64,000 nucleotides of DNA, taken from contig DHOP01000010.1 in assembly GCA_002407775.1 (NCBI GenBank), forward strand, positions 13,789-77,788, written 5' to 3'. Under the pieces are notes generated by a model, which ran no database searches, was not told the DNA's origin, and worked only from the letters and a program-made list of their open reading frames with translations. The position numbers and the translations under genes are program-made. This document shows positions 7,871 through 17,543 of this stretch, in pieces (the stretch's first letter is position 1; the number at the start of each line of letters is the position of its first letter). Origin of the DNA: Prevotella sp. UBA5387. Lineage in GTDB: Bacteria > Bacteroidota > Bacteroidia > Bacteroidales > Bacteroidaceae.

Positions 7871-9265
7871 ATGAAAAAAATACTATTATCACTTCTGTGC
7901 TTAGTAGGCGGACTTTCGCTGTCGGCACAGAAAACTAAGAAAGTGCCCTACCCTGGAGGGCATTACTCTATCTATAGACTTTGGCTACAAGACAAAAAAG
8001 GAACAGACTTTACGTTGCGTCACCCCGAGAAGTTTCTATCCGAGAAAGCATTACGTCGAAGATATAAGCAAAACCTACAGGTTGACTCCACTGACTTACC
8101 CATATCACAGCGCTATCTAGAAAGAATAGAGAAGGTTGGACTACATGTTATTGGTGGCAGCAAATGGAATAACACTGCACTTGTTAAAGTTACGGACAAA
8201 AAAACACTAGAAAACATTAGCCAATTATCATTCGTCAAGATAGCTGACAAAGTGTTTGAGGCACCAGATTCCATCGTTCCAGAACAACGCGAAACTATCG
8301 TTGTAGACTCTACCGCCAAGTTCATGGTAAAAACAAATTCTTACGGTCTAGGCAAACACCAGATTGAAATGCTCAATGGACTTAAGCTTCATGAGGCTGG
8401 ATTTCGTGGTGATGGCATGACCATTGCAATCATCGACGGTGGTTTTCAAAACGTGGACAAGATACCTTATTTCAAGAATGTGAACATCATAGGGCAGCGC
8501 GACTTCGTCTATCCCTACAATGCTGATGTCTACGGTCTAGGGGATCATGGCACTATGGTACTCTCAGACATTGGCGCCAACGTAGATAGCATGTTTATTG
8601 GAACAGCTCCTCATGCCTCATTTGTATTGCTCCGAAGCGAGGATGGGCCAACAGAATACTTGGTTGAAGAGGATTGGTGGGCGCAGGCTGTAGAGTATGC
8701 TGACTCCATTGGAGCAGATGTCATCAGCTCTTCACTCGGTTATTTCAAGTTCGATGACAAGTCCATGAATCATCAATATCGTGAACAGAACGGCAATACT
8801 GCCATCAATTCCCGAACCGCATCAAGGATTGCGTCCAAGGGAATGATACTAGTCAACAGTGCTGGAAACGAGGGAGGGCGCACGTGGAAACGTACAAACT
8901 TCCCGGCAGATGCCCGAGACATACTTTGTGTTGCTGCCCTTACGGCCGACAGTGTCAATGCAACGTTCAGTTCAGTAGGACCTTCCTATGACGGCAGAGT
9001 AAAGCCAGACATAGGTGCACAGGGCGTAAACTCAACTGTAATCGATGGCACTGGCATCATCACTACAGCAAATGGCACTTCGTTTGCGGCACCAATCAGC
9101 GCGGGAATGGTAACCTGTCTGTGGCAGGCTCTACCCGAAAAGTCTGCTTATGAAATCATGGACCTCGTCAGAAAGTCAGGCAGCCGTGCCGATTTCCCAG
9201 ATAACATCTACGGCTATGGCATTCCAAACTATTGGAAAGCTTATCAGACTGGAAGTAAAAAATAG
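7871..9265 (+). CDS. Secreted S8 family serine peptidase (subtilase)
   Basis: Subtilisin-like serine protease, 464 residues with the start at 7871. The signal peptide MKKILLSLLCLVGGLSLSAQ directs it to the periplasm or outside. After a propeptide-like region of about 140 residues, the catalytic triad appears in the standard order: Asp189 in AIIDGGF, His226 in GDHGTMV and Ser404 in NGTSFAAP. An upstream in-frame ATG at 7844 is rejected because it lies inside the -7 box. The gene is divergent from the MATE operon. No C-terminal sorting tail is seen. Substrate unknown. Confidence 0.92.
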   Translation: MKKILLSLLCLVGGLSLSAQKTKKVPYPGGHYSIYRLWLQDKKGTDFTLRHPEKFLSEKALRRRYKQNLQVDSTDLPISQRYLERIEKVGLHVIGGSKWNNTALVKVTDKKTLENISQLSFVKIADKVFEAPDSIVPEQRETIVVDSTAKFMVKTNSYGLGKHQIEMLNGLKLHEAGFRGDGMTIAIIDGGFQNVDKIPYFKNVNIIGQRDFVYPYNADVYGLGDHGTMVLSDIGANVDSMFIGTAPHASFVLLRSEDGPTEYLVEEDWWAQAVEYADSIGADVISSSLGYFKFDDKSMNHQYREQNGNTAINSRTASRIASKGMILVNSAGNEGGRTWKRTNFPADARDILCVAALTADSVNATFSSVGPSYDGRVKPDIGAQGVNSTVIDGTGIITTANGTSFAAPISAGMVTCLWQALPEKSAYEIMDLVRKSGSRADFPDNIYGYGIPNYWKAYQTGSKK

Positions 9266-9280
9266 GAGTATAGGCCGAAG

Positions 9281-9307
9281 CATTCCTAAGTTAAGAGCTT
9301 AGGAATG
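9281..9307 (+). terminator. Hairpin between the subtilase gene and xseA
   Basis: Perfect 10-bp stem CATTCCTAAG (9281-9290) with CTTAGGAATG (9298-9307). It has no T-run, so it may be a weak terminator or an mRNA-stabilising hairpin rather than a classical terminator. Confidence 0.5.
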
Positions 9308-9330
9308 TACAGTTCCGATTATACGGTTGT

Positions 9331-10629
9331 ATGCCACAGAAAGCACTCACATTATATGAACTCAACTCGCTTGTACGCGAAGTTATTGAGTCTACGTTTG
9401 ACCACGCCTATTGGGTGGAGGCTGAACTGTCCGAGGCACGTGAGGTTCGTGGTCATTGCTATATGGAACTCATACAAAAGGACCTGTTCTCTCCAACGCC
9501 CGTGGCACGCGCGTCTGCCAAGTGTTGGAAAACCTCGTGGTCAAAACTCCGTCCAAAGTTCGAAAGTATTACTGGTCAGCCGCTACGTGCTGGCATGAAA
9601 GTTTTACTCTTGGTAGAGCCAAATTTTCATGAGACCTTCGGCTTCTCATGGATCGTACAGGACATAGATCCGACCTATACCATGGGAGATATGGCACGCA
9701 AGCGTCAGGAAATCATCCGTCAACTCAAGGCCGAGGGCGTGTTCGATATACAAAAGGAACTTCAGATTCCGTCATTCGCACAGCGAGTAGCGGTAATTTC
9801 CAGTGAGAATGCGGCAGGATATGGTGACTTCTGTAGTCAATTGGAGCACAACGATTATGGTTTTAAGTTCTACCCAACCCTGTTCCCTGCCATCATGCAA
9901 GGTGAGCAAGTGGAACCTACAATAATTGCCTCCCTCAATCAAATCAACCGACAAATTCATCGCTTTGACGTAGTAGTCATCATCCGCGGAGGTGGTGCCA
10001 CAGCCGATATGAGTGGCTTTGACACTTTGGCTCTTGCCGAGAACGTGGCTAATTTTCCACTTCCCGTCATCACCGGCATTGGACATGACAGAGATGAAAG
10101 CGTGCTTGACATGATTTCAAACACACGAGTTAAGACACCCACAGCAGCCGCAGCACTACTCATCGACAACCTCGCAAATGTGTGGAAATACATTGAGAAC
10201 TTGCAAAACAGCATTACCACACAGGTCACACAACGCATCATCCAAGAGCAATCACGGCTCAATCGGTGTTCCGAACGCATCCCCCTACTCTTCTCCATGA
10301 TGAAGACACGTCAGGAAGCACGTCTGGAACGTCTATCCTCTCAAATCACAACCAACATCAAGAGCCATCTTTCCGCTCAGCAACACAGACTCCTACTTAT
10401 CACCACAGGCATACATCCATTGATTGAAAGAGGCTTGCTCAATGAGCGTCATCGACTCGACCAGCTCTCCATAAGACTCAATGCCGCTGACCCAAAGTTG
10501 CTTTTAAAGAGAGGCTACAGCATCACGACGCTTCAAGGTAAGACAGTTCGCGATCCATCTCAGCTGCAGCCTGGTGACGAAATCGAGACAAGGCTGGAGC
10601 ATGGAACTATACATTCCATCGTGAAATAA
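9331..10629 (+). CDS. xseA: Exodeoxyribonuclease VII large subunit
   Basis: 432-residue large, catalytic subunit of exonuclease VII, which degrades single-stranded DNA from both ends into oligonucleotides. An N-terminal OB-fold (about residues 5-100, YWVEAELSE) is followed by the catalytic exonuclease VII domain with RVAVISSENAAGYGDF, DVVVIIRGGGATADM and the GIGHDRDESVLD motif, then a coiled-coil C-terminal part ending in LLKRGYSITT. Length matches Bacteroidota XseA. xseB follows after 35 bp and the two form the holoenzyme. Confidence 0.95.
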   Translation: MPQKALTLYELNSLVREVIESTFDHAYWVEAELSEAREVRGHCYMELIQKDLFSPTPVARASAKCWKTSWSKLRPKFESITGQPLRAGMKVLLLVEPNFHETFGFSWIVQDIDPTYTMGDMARKRQEIIRQLKAEGVFDIQKELQIPSFAQRVAVISSENAAGYGDFCSQLEHNDYGFKFYPTLFPAIMQGEQVEPTIIASLNQINRQIHRFDVVVIIRGGGATADMSGFDTLALAENVANFPLPVITGIGHDRDESVLDMISNTRVKTPTAAAALLIDNLANVWKYIENLQNSITTQVTQRIIQEQSRLNRCSERIPLLFSMMKTRQEARLERLSSQITTNIKSHLSAQQHRLLLITTGIHPLIERGLLNERHRLDQLSIRLNAADPKLLLKRGYSITTLQGKTVRDPSQLQPGDEIETRLEHGTIHSIVK

Positions 10630-10664
10630 TCAACCCCAATATACAAACTTTCTATCATCATTAA

Positions 10665-10862
10665 ATGACTATGGCTACAGAGACAAAATATGAGACTGCT
10701 ATTCGACAATTGGAGGACATTGTAGAAAAACTAGAAAACAACGAATTGGATATTGATGAGATGTCCAAGCAGCTGAAAAAAGCCCAACAACTCATCAAAC
10801 TCTGTAAGGATCGGCTGACCAAAACTGATGCCGAAATTCAGAAAATCCTATCAGATGAATAA
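10665..10862 (+). CDS. xseB: Exodeoxyribonuclease VII small subunit
   Basis: 65-residue small subunit that binds XseA and is needed for exonuclease VII activity. The sequence is a helical hairpin with the family pattern YETAIRQLEDIVEKLEN and LDEM-like LDIDEMSKQ. It may start at the ATG at 10665 or the one at 10671 (MATETKYE). It lies directly after xseA, and a separate promoter for ilvE begins 17 bp after it. Confidence 0.92.
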   Translation: MTMATETKYETAIRQLEDIVEKLENNELDIDEMSKQLKKAQQLIKLCKDRLTKTDAEIQKILSDE

Positions 10863-10878
10863 AAAGTAAGGCAAAAAG

Positions 10879-10909
10879 TTGTAATCGAAAGTATTTATTC
10901 TTACTTTTG
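10879..10909 (+). promoter_or_regulatory. Promoter of ilvE
   Basis: TTG (10879-10881), a 20-bp spacer and TACTTTTG (10902-10909) form a full Bacteroidota -33/-7 promoter. Transcription should begin near 10916, which would leave the upstream in-frame TTG codon at 10918 at the very 5' end and supports the ATG at 10948 as the start. Confidence 0.75.
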
Positions 10910-10947
10910 CAACAATATTGTTGATTTCATTTAAAATAACTATCAAT

Positions 10948-11964
10948 ATGAAAGATTTAGATTGGGGTAACCTGTCCTTTGGTTACATGAGAACCGACTA
11001 CAATGTGAGATGCTATTATCGGGATGGAAAATGGGGTGAAATCGAGGTGTGCTCGGATGAGTATCTCAACCTTCACATGGCCGCAACATCCTTACATTAT
11101 GGTCAGGAAGCCTTCGAAGGACTGAAAGCCTATCGTTGTCCAGACGGCAAAGTACGCGTTTTTCGCATGGACGAGAATGCCGCTAGACTACAACGTACCT
11201 GCCAAGGCATAGTAATGCCAGAGGTTCCCACTGACCTGTTCGAGGAAATGGTTGCCAAGGTAGTACGTCTTAACCAAGAATTCATTCCACCTTACGAGAG
11301 TGGCGCTACACTATATATCCGCCCATTGCTCATTGGTACATCTGCACAAGTTGGTGTACATCCAGCAAAGGAGTATTGCTTTCTGATCTTTGTTACACCG
11401 GTCGGTCCTTACTTCAAGGGTGGCTTCGCAACCAATCCATACGTTATTATCCGCGAATATGACCGCGCTGCCCCACTCGGCACAGGTACATATAAAGTGG
11501 GTGGCAACTATGCCGCATCATTGAAGGCTCACCAGATTGCAGCTTCCAAAGGTTATGCAAGCGAGTTCTACCTTGACTCCAAGGAAAAGAAATATGTGGA
11601 CGAGTGTGGTGCTGCCAACTTCTTTGGCATCAAGAACAACACTTATGTTACACCGAAATCTACCTCGATCCTACCCTCCATCACTAATAAGAGCCTCATG
11701 CAAATTGCAGAGGATCTAGGTATGAAAGTGGAGCGTAGACCGATTCCCGAGGAAGAACTCAACACATTCGAAGAGGCTGGGGCTTGCGGTACGGCTGCCG
11801 TTATCTCACCTATCAGCTATCTTGACGACTTGGATACCGGCAAACGTTACGACTACGGAGAACAGCCTGGCCCATGGTCCAAAAAACTATACGATACACT
11901 TCGCGGCATCCAATATGGTACCGTTGAAGACAAACATGGTTGGACAACAGTAATTATTGACTGA
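10948..11964 (+). CDS. ilvE: Branched-chain amino acid aminotransferase
   Basis: 338-residue class IV PLP aminotransferase that transfers amino groups between glutamate and the keto acids of leucine, isoleucine and valine. Family landmarks are HYGQEAFEGLKAYR near residue 50, the PLP lysine K183 in GTYKVGGNYAASLKA, and the C-terminal EAGACGTAAVISPI. The start at 10948 (MKDLDWGNL) is preferred to the non-ATG start at 10918 because of the promoter position and family alignment. It is a single gene with its own promoter and a strong terminator. Confidence 0.94.
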   Translation: MKDLDWGNLSFGYMRTDYNVRCYYRDGKWGEIEVCSDEYLNLHMAATSLHYGQEAFEGLKAYRCPDGKVRVFRMDENAARLQRTCQGIVMPEVPTDLFEEMVAKVVRLNQEFIPPYESGATLYIRPLLIGTSAQVGVHPAKEYCFLIFVTPVGPYFKGGFATNPYVIIREYDRAAPLGTGTYKVGGNYAASLKAHQIAASKGYASEFYLDSKEKKYVDECGAANFFGIKNNTYVTPKSTSILPSITNKSLMQIAEDLGMKVERRPIPEEELNTFEEAGACGTAAVISPISYLDDLDTGKRYDYGEQPGPWSKKLYDTLRGIQYGTVEDKHGWTTVIID

Positions 11965-11982
11965 TCATTCCAACATAATCAT

Positions 11983-12016
11983 AATCCCCGCTCGTATCTA
12001 CGAACGGGGATTTTTT
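11983..12016 (+). terminator. Terminator of ilvE
   Basis: AATCCCCG (11983-11990) pairs with CGGGGATT (12005-12012), extended by an inner TCGTA/TACGA pairing, and runs into TTTTTT. Confidence 0.88.
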
Positions 12017-12081
12017 ATCGTCCATCGTTTCCCTGAAAGTGCGACAATGGGTCATTCTTATATCTTTCACACCGCTTTTTG

Positions 12082-12112
12082 TTGGAAAAACAGGGATTTT
12101 CTCGTAATTTTG
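12082..12112 (+). promoter_or_regulatory. Promoter of trmB
   Basis: TTG (12082-12084), a 20-bp spacer and TAATTTTG (12105-12112) match the Bacteroidota consensus; the ATG at 12130 follows 17 bp later. Confidence 0.75.
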
Positions 12113-12129
12113 CAGCTAAAATAAAGATC

Positions 12130-12900
12130 ATGGGAAAAGGTAAGCTAGCCAAGTTCGCTGAGATGAAAACGATGAGCAATGTCTTCGAATATCCGTTTTC
12201 GGTCGTTGACAATGTGCCCTTCGCTATGCAGGGACATTGGCGTGAGGAGTACTTTCACAACGACAACCCACTCGTTTTGGAACTGGGTTGCGGCAAAGGA
12301 GAATACACAGTGGGGTTGGCACGACTCTTCCCCAACGTCAATTTTATTGGTGTAGACATCAAAGGATCGCGCATGTGGACTGGCGCAAAGCAGGCATTGG
12401 AACAACAACTGTCCAATGTGGCCTTCCTCCGTACGAACATCGAAATCATTGATCGTTTCTTTGCAAAAGACGAAGTGCAGGAAATTTGGCTCACTTTCTC
12501 TGACCCCCAGATGAAAAATCCACGCAAACGGCTTAGTTCTACTTTCTTTCTGGAGCGCTTTCGGCATTTCCTTGTCGATGGTGGAACAATACATTTAAAG
12601 ACCGATTCCAACTTCCTCTTCACATATACCAAGCTCATGGTGGAGCACAATGGTCTGCCAACAGATATGTGTACAGAGGATCTTTACCATCAAACACCAG
12701 CCAACCTTATTGGTTCGCCTTTGCTTACGATTCAAACTTACTATGAATCGATGTGGATTTCACGTGGCCTAAATATTCGCTACCTGCGCTTCCGTCTCCC
12801 CCATAACAGTGATCTTGTTGAGCCTAATGTGGAAATTCCACTTGATGAGTATCGCAGCTATCACCGCGACAAACGCAGCAGTCTCACCCAATCCAAATAA
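12130..12900 (+). CDS. trmB: tRNA (guanine-N7)-methyltransferase
   Basis: 256-residue SAM-dependent enzyme that methylates G46 of tRNA at N7. The Rossmann SAM-binding motif [12 protein letters not shown] is near residue 55, followed by [12 protein letters not shown], the TrmB signature [15 protein letters not shown] and [10 protein letters not shown]. An in-frame ATG at 12079 is rejected because it would lie upstream of the predicted promoter. It appears to be a single-gene transcript. No odd features. Confidence 0.94.
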   Translation: MGKGKLAKFAEMKTMSNVFEYPFSVVDNVPFAMQGHWREEYFHNDNPLVLELGCGKGEYTVGLARLFPNVNFIGVDIKGSRMWTGAKQALEQQLSNVAFLRTNIEIIDRFFAKDEVQEIWLTFSDPQMKNPRKRLSSTFFLERFRHFLVDGGTIHLKTDSNFLFTYTKLMVEHNGLPTDMCTEDLYHQTPANLIGSPLLTIQTYYESMWISRGLNIRYLRFRLPHNSDLVEPNVEIPLDEYRSYHRDKRSSLTQSK

Positions 12901-12955
12901 ATTTACTCCATTACAAATCAACGATTTGTGGCACATTGCTTTGTAAGCCGATCAT

Positions 12956-13038
12956 GAATTAATTTGATTCATCGAGTGAATCAATTTGAATTACGACGTG
13001 AATCAATTTGAATCATCGTGTGAATCAATTTGAATCAC
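12956..13038. repeat. 22-bp x 4 intergenic tandem repeat, array 1
   Basis: Four units begin at 12956, 12978, 13000 and 13022, each 22 bp; the last stops after 17 bp. The unit reads GAATCAATTTGAATCA plus a variable segment ending in GT. The array is 83 bp, the same length as those at 39352-39434 and 60426-60508. It lies in the 341-bp gap between trmB and the HTCS gene; nothing else but the promoter box is seen there. Confidence 0.9.
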
Positions 13039-13202
13039 AAACCCATAAGGTACCTTTGACTATCCAAAAACTCGTTGACCATAGGTTCGAAAATGATTTA
13101 TTCTGTAGTGACAACAATCTAAACATGACATTTTAATTTGAATTTTGGCTACTAACTTTTCTCAAGTTCTTAATAAAAAAGGTAAGAATTCAGAAAAAAC
13201 AG

Positions 13203-13210
13203 TATCTTTG
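13203..13210 (+). promoter_or_regulatory. -7 promoter box for the HTCS gene
   Basis: TATCTTTG matches TAnnTTTG and lies 31 bp before the ATG at 13242. No -33 TTG at the usual spacing. Confidence 0.55.
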
Positions 13211-13241
13211 TTACCATCAGTTGCTAAAATAACCACCGATT

Positions 13242-16200
13242 ATGAGAAGACTTTATTTTACCATATTACTATCCTTGTTGTTGACCAATATTCATGCACA
13301 AAATGTAAGTTTTAATCATCTGACACCTGAAGAAGGGCTTTCACAGATCACGATTAACAACTTATATATAGACAATGACGGCATGGTTTGGATTGCAACA
13401 CGCAATGGCCTCAACAGCTACAATGGCAACTCGATCCAAACTTTCCGACATAAGACAAATAATAGGCAAAGCTTATTCTGCAATAATATAGTCCGAATTA
13501 CCGGCGACAAAGGTCGCTTTCTTTATCTGCTTTGCACGGAGGGCGTGACAAGGATGGACGTGCAAACTTTCAAGTTTACAACATTGAGATACGGAAATCA
13601 TCTCGGCGCTATATGCTATGATAATGGATTGTATGTCGGTGAAAACAATTTGGTTCTATCATTCCTGCCCAAAGAATCTCGTTTCAAAACATATCTCCGC
13701 CTTCCTCAGAAGGAAACCATCACCAGCTTAACTTTCGATACAAGAAGCCAGCTATGGATTGGCACTCAGTCCGGTGGTCTCTACCTCTATGCTAGAGGCA
13801 AATTATCTAACCCGATAAAGTCAGGCAATATCACGACAGTCTATGAAGATAGCAAGCATCGCATGTGGGTGGGTAGCTGGAATAATGGATTTTGGACCAT
13901 CGATGCCAAAGGAAGTATAAAGAATGTCAAGGTAGGCAATCTACTTATTTCCAACTTTGTAAGAGCCTTTTGTGAGGATGACTTTGGCAATATGTGGATT
14001 GGCACTTTCCATGGACTCGTACGTTATGATACAAAGAGCGACAAGTCAAGGTTCTTTACAGCAGGAGTCATGTCAGGTCAATTGGCCAACTCAAGCATCT
14101 GGAGTATCGTCAAAGACCAACAAGGCACCCTGTGGATAGGCTCATATTTTGGCGGCGTGAGCTATTTCAACCCAGAATATGAAATCTACACACACTTTTC
14201 AGCTTCAGACAACGAGGATGCCGGACTGAGTAGCCGTATAGTTGGACGCATGACCGAAGATGATAAAGGCGACCTATGGATTTGTACCGAAGGCGGTGGA
14301 TTGAACGTTTACAATCGCCAAACTAACAAATTCAAGTGGTATAAATACCCAGGCAATCTCGTTTCTCAAAACAATCTGAAGTCCATCTACTTCGACAAGT
14401 CTCGCAATACCCTTTGGGTTGGAACCCATCTAGGAGGTCTCGATCGGATAAACCTTAGTACTGGGCGTTCCACTATCTATAAGAACATCAAGAATGACCC
14501 ACATTCCTTACCATCAGACATCGTAAGGGACATCGTGCCATATAAGGATCTCATCATTGTCGCCACTTCACAAGGTGTTGCATCGCTTAACCCACAAACA
14601 GGAGCTTTTACACAACTGCTCAAGAAGGAAGGGCAGTTGGTTATCCCAAGCCTATGCATTGACCGCTCCGAAAGGTTGTGGATTGCGACAGAAACCACCG
14701 GAGTGTTCTGTTACAACTTGAAGGACAATACTTATAAACATTACGTTTATTCCAACACCCCTGGCGCCTTGAGTTGTAACAACATCAACAATATCGTCAT
14801 GGATCGCCGTGGTCGGATATGGTTCTCTACCGCCGATGATGGCATAGACCTCTATCAAGAGAAAAGCAAGCAATTCATCAATTACGGTCAGAAAAATGGG
14901 CTCAACGGTGATTGTGTTTATGCAGCCACACCGTCATCTCTAAATACCAAGGACCTTCTACTTATCACCAGTCATGGTTTCGCAGTGTTCGACACTAAGG
15001 CCAAGCGCTTTCACAACTTTGACCGCACCACTGGTTTCCCACTTACCACCATCAATGAAAACGCACTTTATGTGACAAAAGACGGCGTAGTATTCCTCGG
15101 CGGAGTGGACGGCATGGTTTTTTTCAAAGAGGGAAGCCTCTACAGGAAGAAGAAACCCTACAAGATGTACTTCTGTAGGCTATATGTTAATGGGAAGGAA
15201 GTGCTTCCAGAGGACGAAACGGGAATACTGAAGAGTTCGATGAGATATACCGACGAGATCACCTTGTCTCATAATCAGTCTGTCTTTAGCATTGAATATT
15301 GCACGTCAAACAATATTATGGCCAACACGGTTCCCGTGAGATACCGCCTGCTCGGTTCATCAGACAAGTGGATTCAGCTACGACCAAACCAGCATACTCA
15401 AGAATTTATTGGACTAAAACCTGGTAAATACACCTTGGAACTACGTGCTGACAACCAAGACATCCCAATCTGCAGGCTGATGATTCGCCTGCTTCCACCT
15501 TGGTATTTGTCATGGTGGGCCTATCTGATATATTTCTTACTGGCAGTAGGATTAGCATTTTGGCTGATTCATGAATACATGAACAGGGTCAGATTGAGAG
15601 AATCCTTGAAATTTGAAAAGCAACATGTGAAGGATATTGAGGAACTGAACCAGTCCAAACTTAGGTTCTTTACCAATGTGTCTCATGAGATACGAACTCC
15701 TCTCACGGTAATTATCAGTTTGGCACAGTCTCTTTTGCATTCAAAAAAGTGTTCACCGGAATTGAGCAATCGTGTGCTATCCATCTATCGCAACAGTAAT
15801 CAGCTTCACGGTTTAATTTCGGAGCTACTAGACTTTCGTAAGCAAGAGCAAGATCATGCGCAAATTGCCGTGCAAGAACAAGACTTCTCTGGATTTGTTG
15901 AAAACGTCTATATGTTATTCAAAGACTTCGCCCTCTACAAGGATATTACCCTCACATTTGATGGCACACCGAACCTTCAACTATGGTTTGACAATAAGCA
16001 GATGGGCAAGGTGGTGAACAATCTCATTATTAATGCTTTGAAACACACACACCAGGGAGGTAATGTCAAGGTCACAGTCGATGGCGATGACAAGAATGCC
16101 TATCTCAAAGTGGCAGACACAGGAAGCGGCATCAAACCTCAAGACTTGGACAAAGTATTCAATCGGTTCTATCAATCGATGGGGGCTGAGTCTCTCTCGG

Positions 16201-17231
16201 AATTGGGAACAGGTATCGGACTCTATCTTACTAAAAGTATTATTGAGCAACACCATGGCAAAATTCATGTGGAAAGTGAAGTCAATAAGGGTACAACATT
16301 CTCCGTAACGCTTCCCAAGGGAAACGATCTGTACGATGCAAGTGAAATTATCGATAAGGAGAATGCACCGGCTGTTGCTCCCTCCTTACCAGAAACTTTC
16401 TCTATTCAAGACATTCCTCATGACGATGATGCAAAGGTTAAGTCTGAAGAAGATAGTGAAAGCGCACGCTCCTCTATACTCATCGTGGAAGATAACGATG
16501 ACATTCGCCAGCTACTGTCGACTCTCTTCACCCCTTACTATAATGTTCTGACCGCCGTAGATGGTCAGGAAGGATTGGAAATGGTTAGGGACGAAATGCC
16601 CGATATTGTACTCAGCGACATCTACATGCCGAACATGTCTGGCATTGAACTATGCAAGACTATCAAGCAGGACTTCTCGATATGCCACATTCCTGTAGTA
16701 TTGCTTACAGCTCGTACCACCGAGACACAGACCATTGAGGGATTGAAGATTGGTGCTGATGCCTATATTGCTAAGCCGTTTAACAATGATATCCTTGTGT
16801 CGAGATGCAACAACTTGGTCAACAACAGACGTCTGCTGCAACGCAAATTTAGCGAACAGCCACATAGCGAAGCCGACTTGCTTGCCTCAAACCCCTTGGA
16901 TAAGGAGATGCTTGACAAGGCGATGAAGATTATTGACAGATATTACAACGACACTGAGTTCAATGTTGACATCTTCGCTCGGGAAATGGGAATGTCCCGT
17001 ACTGCCTTCTTCAAGAAATGGAAGACCTTAACAGGCCAGACGCCAAAGAGCTTCCTTCAGACTATGCGATTGCAAAAGGCCGCTGAAATGCTGCGTGCTC
17101 GACCTGACATTAGTATAGAAGACGTCAGCTATATGAACGGATTTGCCTCGGCACGATACTTCTGCAAATGCTTCAAAGATGTCTATAGGCAGCAGCCTTC
17201 CACCTATCGGCATGACAAAGACAAAACTTAA
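13242..17231 (+). CDS. Hybrid two-component sensor/regulator (HTCS)
   Basis: 1329-residue one-protein signalling system that senses oligosaccharides in the periplasm and controls PUL genes. Order: signal peptide (1-20), a two-propeller periplasmic sensor with Reg_prop repeats (for example DDFGNMWIGTFHGL; about 25-680), a Y_Y_Y domain (about 690-750), one membrane helix (about 753-778), HisKA with His815 in NVSHEIRTPL, an HATPase domain (NNLIINALKHT, DTGSGI, GTGIGLYLT), a receiver domain with Asp1126 in LSDIYMP, and an AraC-type DNA-binding domain (about 1220-1325). All catalytic residues are present. It lies directly before the PUL it most likely controls; a strong terminator separates them. 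The actual ligand is inferred to be a GAG-type oligosaccharide. Confidence 0.96.
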   Translation: MRRLYFTILLSLLLTNIHAQNVSFNHLTPEEGLSQITINNLYIDNDGMVWIATRNGLNSYNGNSIQTFRHKTNNRQSLFCNNIVRITGDKGRFLYLLCTEGVTRMDVQTFKFTTLRYGNHLGAICYDNGLYVGENNLVLSFLPKESRFKTYLRLPQKETITSLTFDTRSQLWIGTQSGGLYLYARGKLSNPIKSGNITTVYEDSKHRMWVGSWNNGFWTIDAKGSIKNVKVGNLLISNFVRAFCEDDFGNMWIGTFHGLVRYDTKSDKSRFFTAGVMSGQLANSSIWSIVKDQQGTLWIGSYFGGVSYFNPEYEIYTHFSASDNEDAGLSSRIVGRMTEDDKGDLWICTEGGGLNVYNRQTNKFKWYKYPGNLVSQNNLKSIYFDKSRNTLWVGTHLGGLDRINLSTGRSTIYKNIKNDPHSLPSDIVRDIVPYKDLIIVATSQGVASLNPQTGAFTQLLKKEGQLVIPSLCIDRSERLWIATETTGVFCYNLKDNTYKHYVYSNTPGALSCNNINNIVMDRRGRIWFSTADDGIDLYQEKSKQFINYGQKNGLNGDCVYAATPSSLNTKDLLLITSHGFAVFDTKAKRFHNFDRTTGFPLTTINENALYVTKDGVVFLGGVDGMVFFKEGSLYRKKKPYKMYFCRLYVNGKEVLPEDETGILKSSMRYTDEITLSHNQSVFSIEYCTSNNIMANTVPVRYRLLGSSDKWIQLRPNQHTQEFIGLKPGKYTLELRADNQDIPICRLMIRLLPPWYLSWWAYLIYFLLAVGLAFWLIHEYMNRVRLRESLKFEKQHVKDIEELNQSKLRFFTNVSHEIRTPLTVIISLAQSLLHSKKCSPELSNRVLSIYRNSNQLHGLISELLDFRKQEQDHAQIAVQEQDFSGFVENVYMLFKDFALYKDITLTFDGTPNLQLWFDNKQMGKVVNNLIINALKHTHQGGNVKVTVDGDDKNAYLKVADTGSGIKPQDLDKVFNRFYQSMGAESLSELGTGIGLYLTKSIIEQHHGKIHVESEVNKGTTFSVTLPKGNDLYDASEIIDKENAPAVAPSLPETFSIQDIPHDDDAKVKSEEDSESARSSILIVEDNDDIRQLLSTLFTPYYNVLTAVDGQEGLEMVRDEMPDIVLSDIYMPNMSGIELCKTIKQDFSICHIPVVLLTARTTETQTIEGLKIGADAYIAKPFNNDILVSRCNNLVNNRRLLQRKFSEQPHSEADLLASNPLDKEMLDKAMKIIDRYYNDTEFNVDIFAREMGMSRTAFFKKWKTLTGQTPKSFLQTMRLQKAAEMLRARPDISIEDVSYMNGFASARYFCKCFKDVYRQQPSTYRHDKDKT

Positions 17232-17272
17232 CACATCCTCATAGTTGTCTAAAAAGACAAAACGTCATTATC

Positions 17273-17340
17273 ATCGGCGTTGTGATTAGATACCTTTCAA
17301 ATATCGAAAGGAGACTAATCGCAACGCCGATTATTTTTTT
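17273..17340 (+). terminator. Terminator of the HTCS gene, built on a repeat palindrome (copy B)
   Basis: ATCGGCGTTGTGATTAG (17273-17289) pairs with CTAATCGCAACGCCGAT (17315-17331), extended by CCTTTC/GAAAGG, and ends in TTATTTTTTT. The arms contain the GCGATTAG/CTAATCGC words of the REP-like family (one G:T-type mismatch in the left arm), so it doubles as terminator and repeat copy. Confidence 0.85.
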
Positions 17341-17474
17341 AAACACATAGGATTATTTTGTATCCATAAATACGCCTTGAAGTATTTGCAACAATAACAA
17401 AACCTCTTCTCGGTCCTTAAACACTGCTTTGGGAACAACAAACAAACATTTAGTATGTTTGTATAAGATTTCTA

Positions 17475-17504
17475 TTTTTGTACAAAAACTGATATTTATT
17501 GTAT
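17475..17504 (+). promoter_or_regulatory. Candidate HTCS operator, site 1
   Basis: A 30-bp segment containing TTTTGTACAA and a second TTGTA 21 bp further on. It matches 26 of 30 positions with 22967-22996 upstream of susC, and both end exactly 31 bp before a TAnnTTTG box. Two TTGTA half-sites two helical turns apart suit an AraC-type dimer. Confidence 0.7.
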
Positions 17505-17535
17505 GAAAAGTCCCATGCCAGTTTGAAGATGTCCT

Positions 17536-17543
17536 TACTTTTG
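17536..17543 (+). promoter_or_regulatory. -7 promoter box of the first PUL unit
   Basis: TACTTTTG, 31 bp after candidate operator site 1. Transcription from here would leave an untranslated leader of about 310 bases before the ATG at 17863; no riboswitch fold or credible reading frame was recognised in it. Confidence 0.65.

Noticed and set aside
12956..13038. Possible CRISPR array
   Set aside because: Units are directly adjacent at 22 bp with only about five variable bases, no spacers of 25-40 bp, and no cas genes are in the window.
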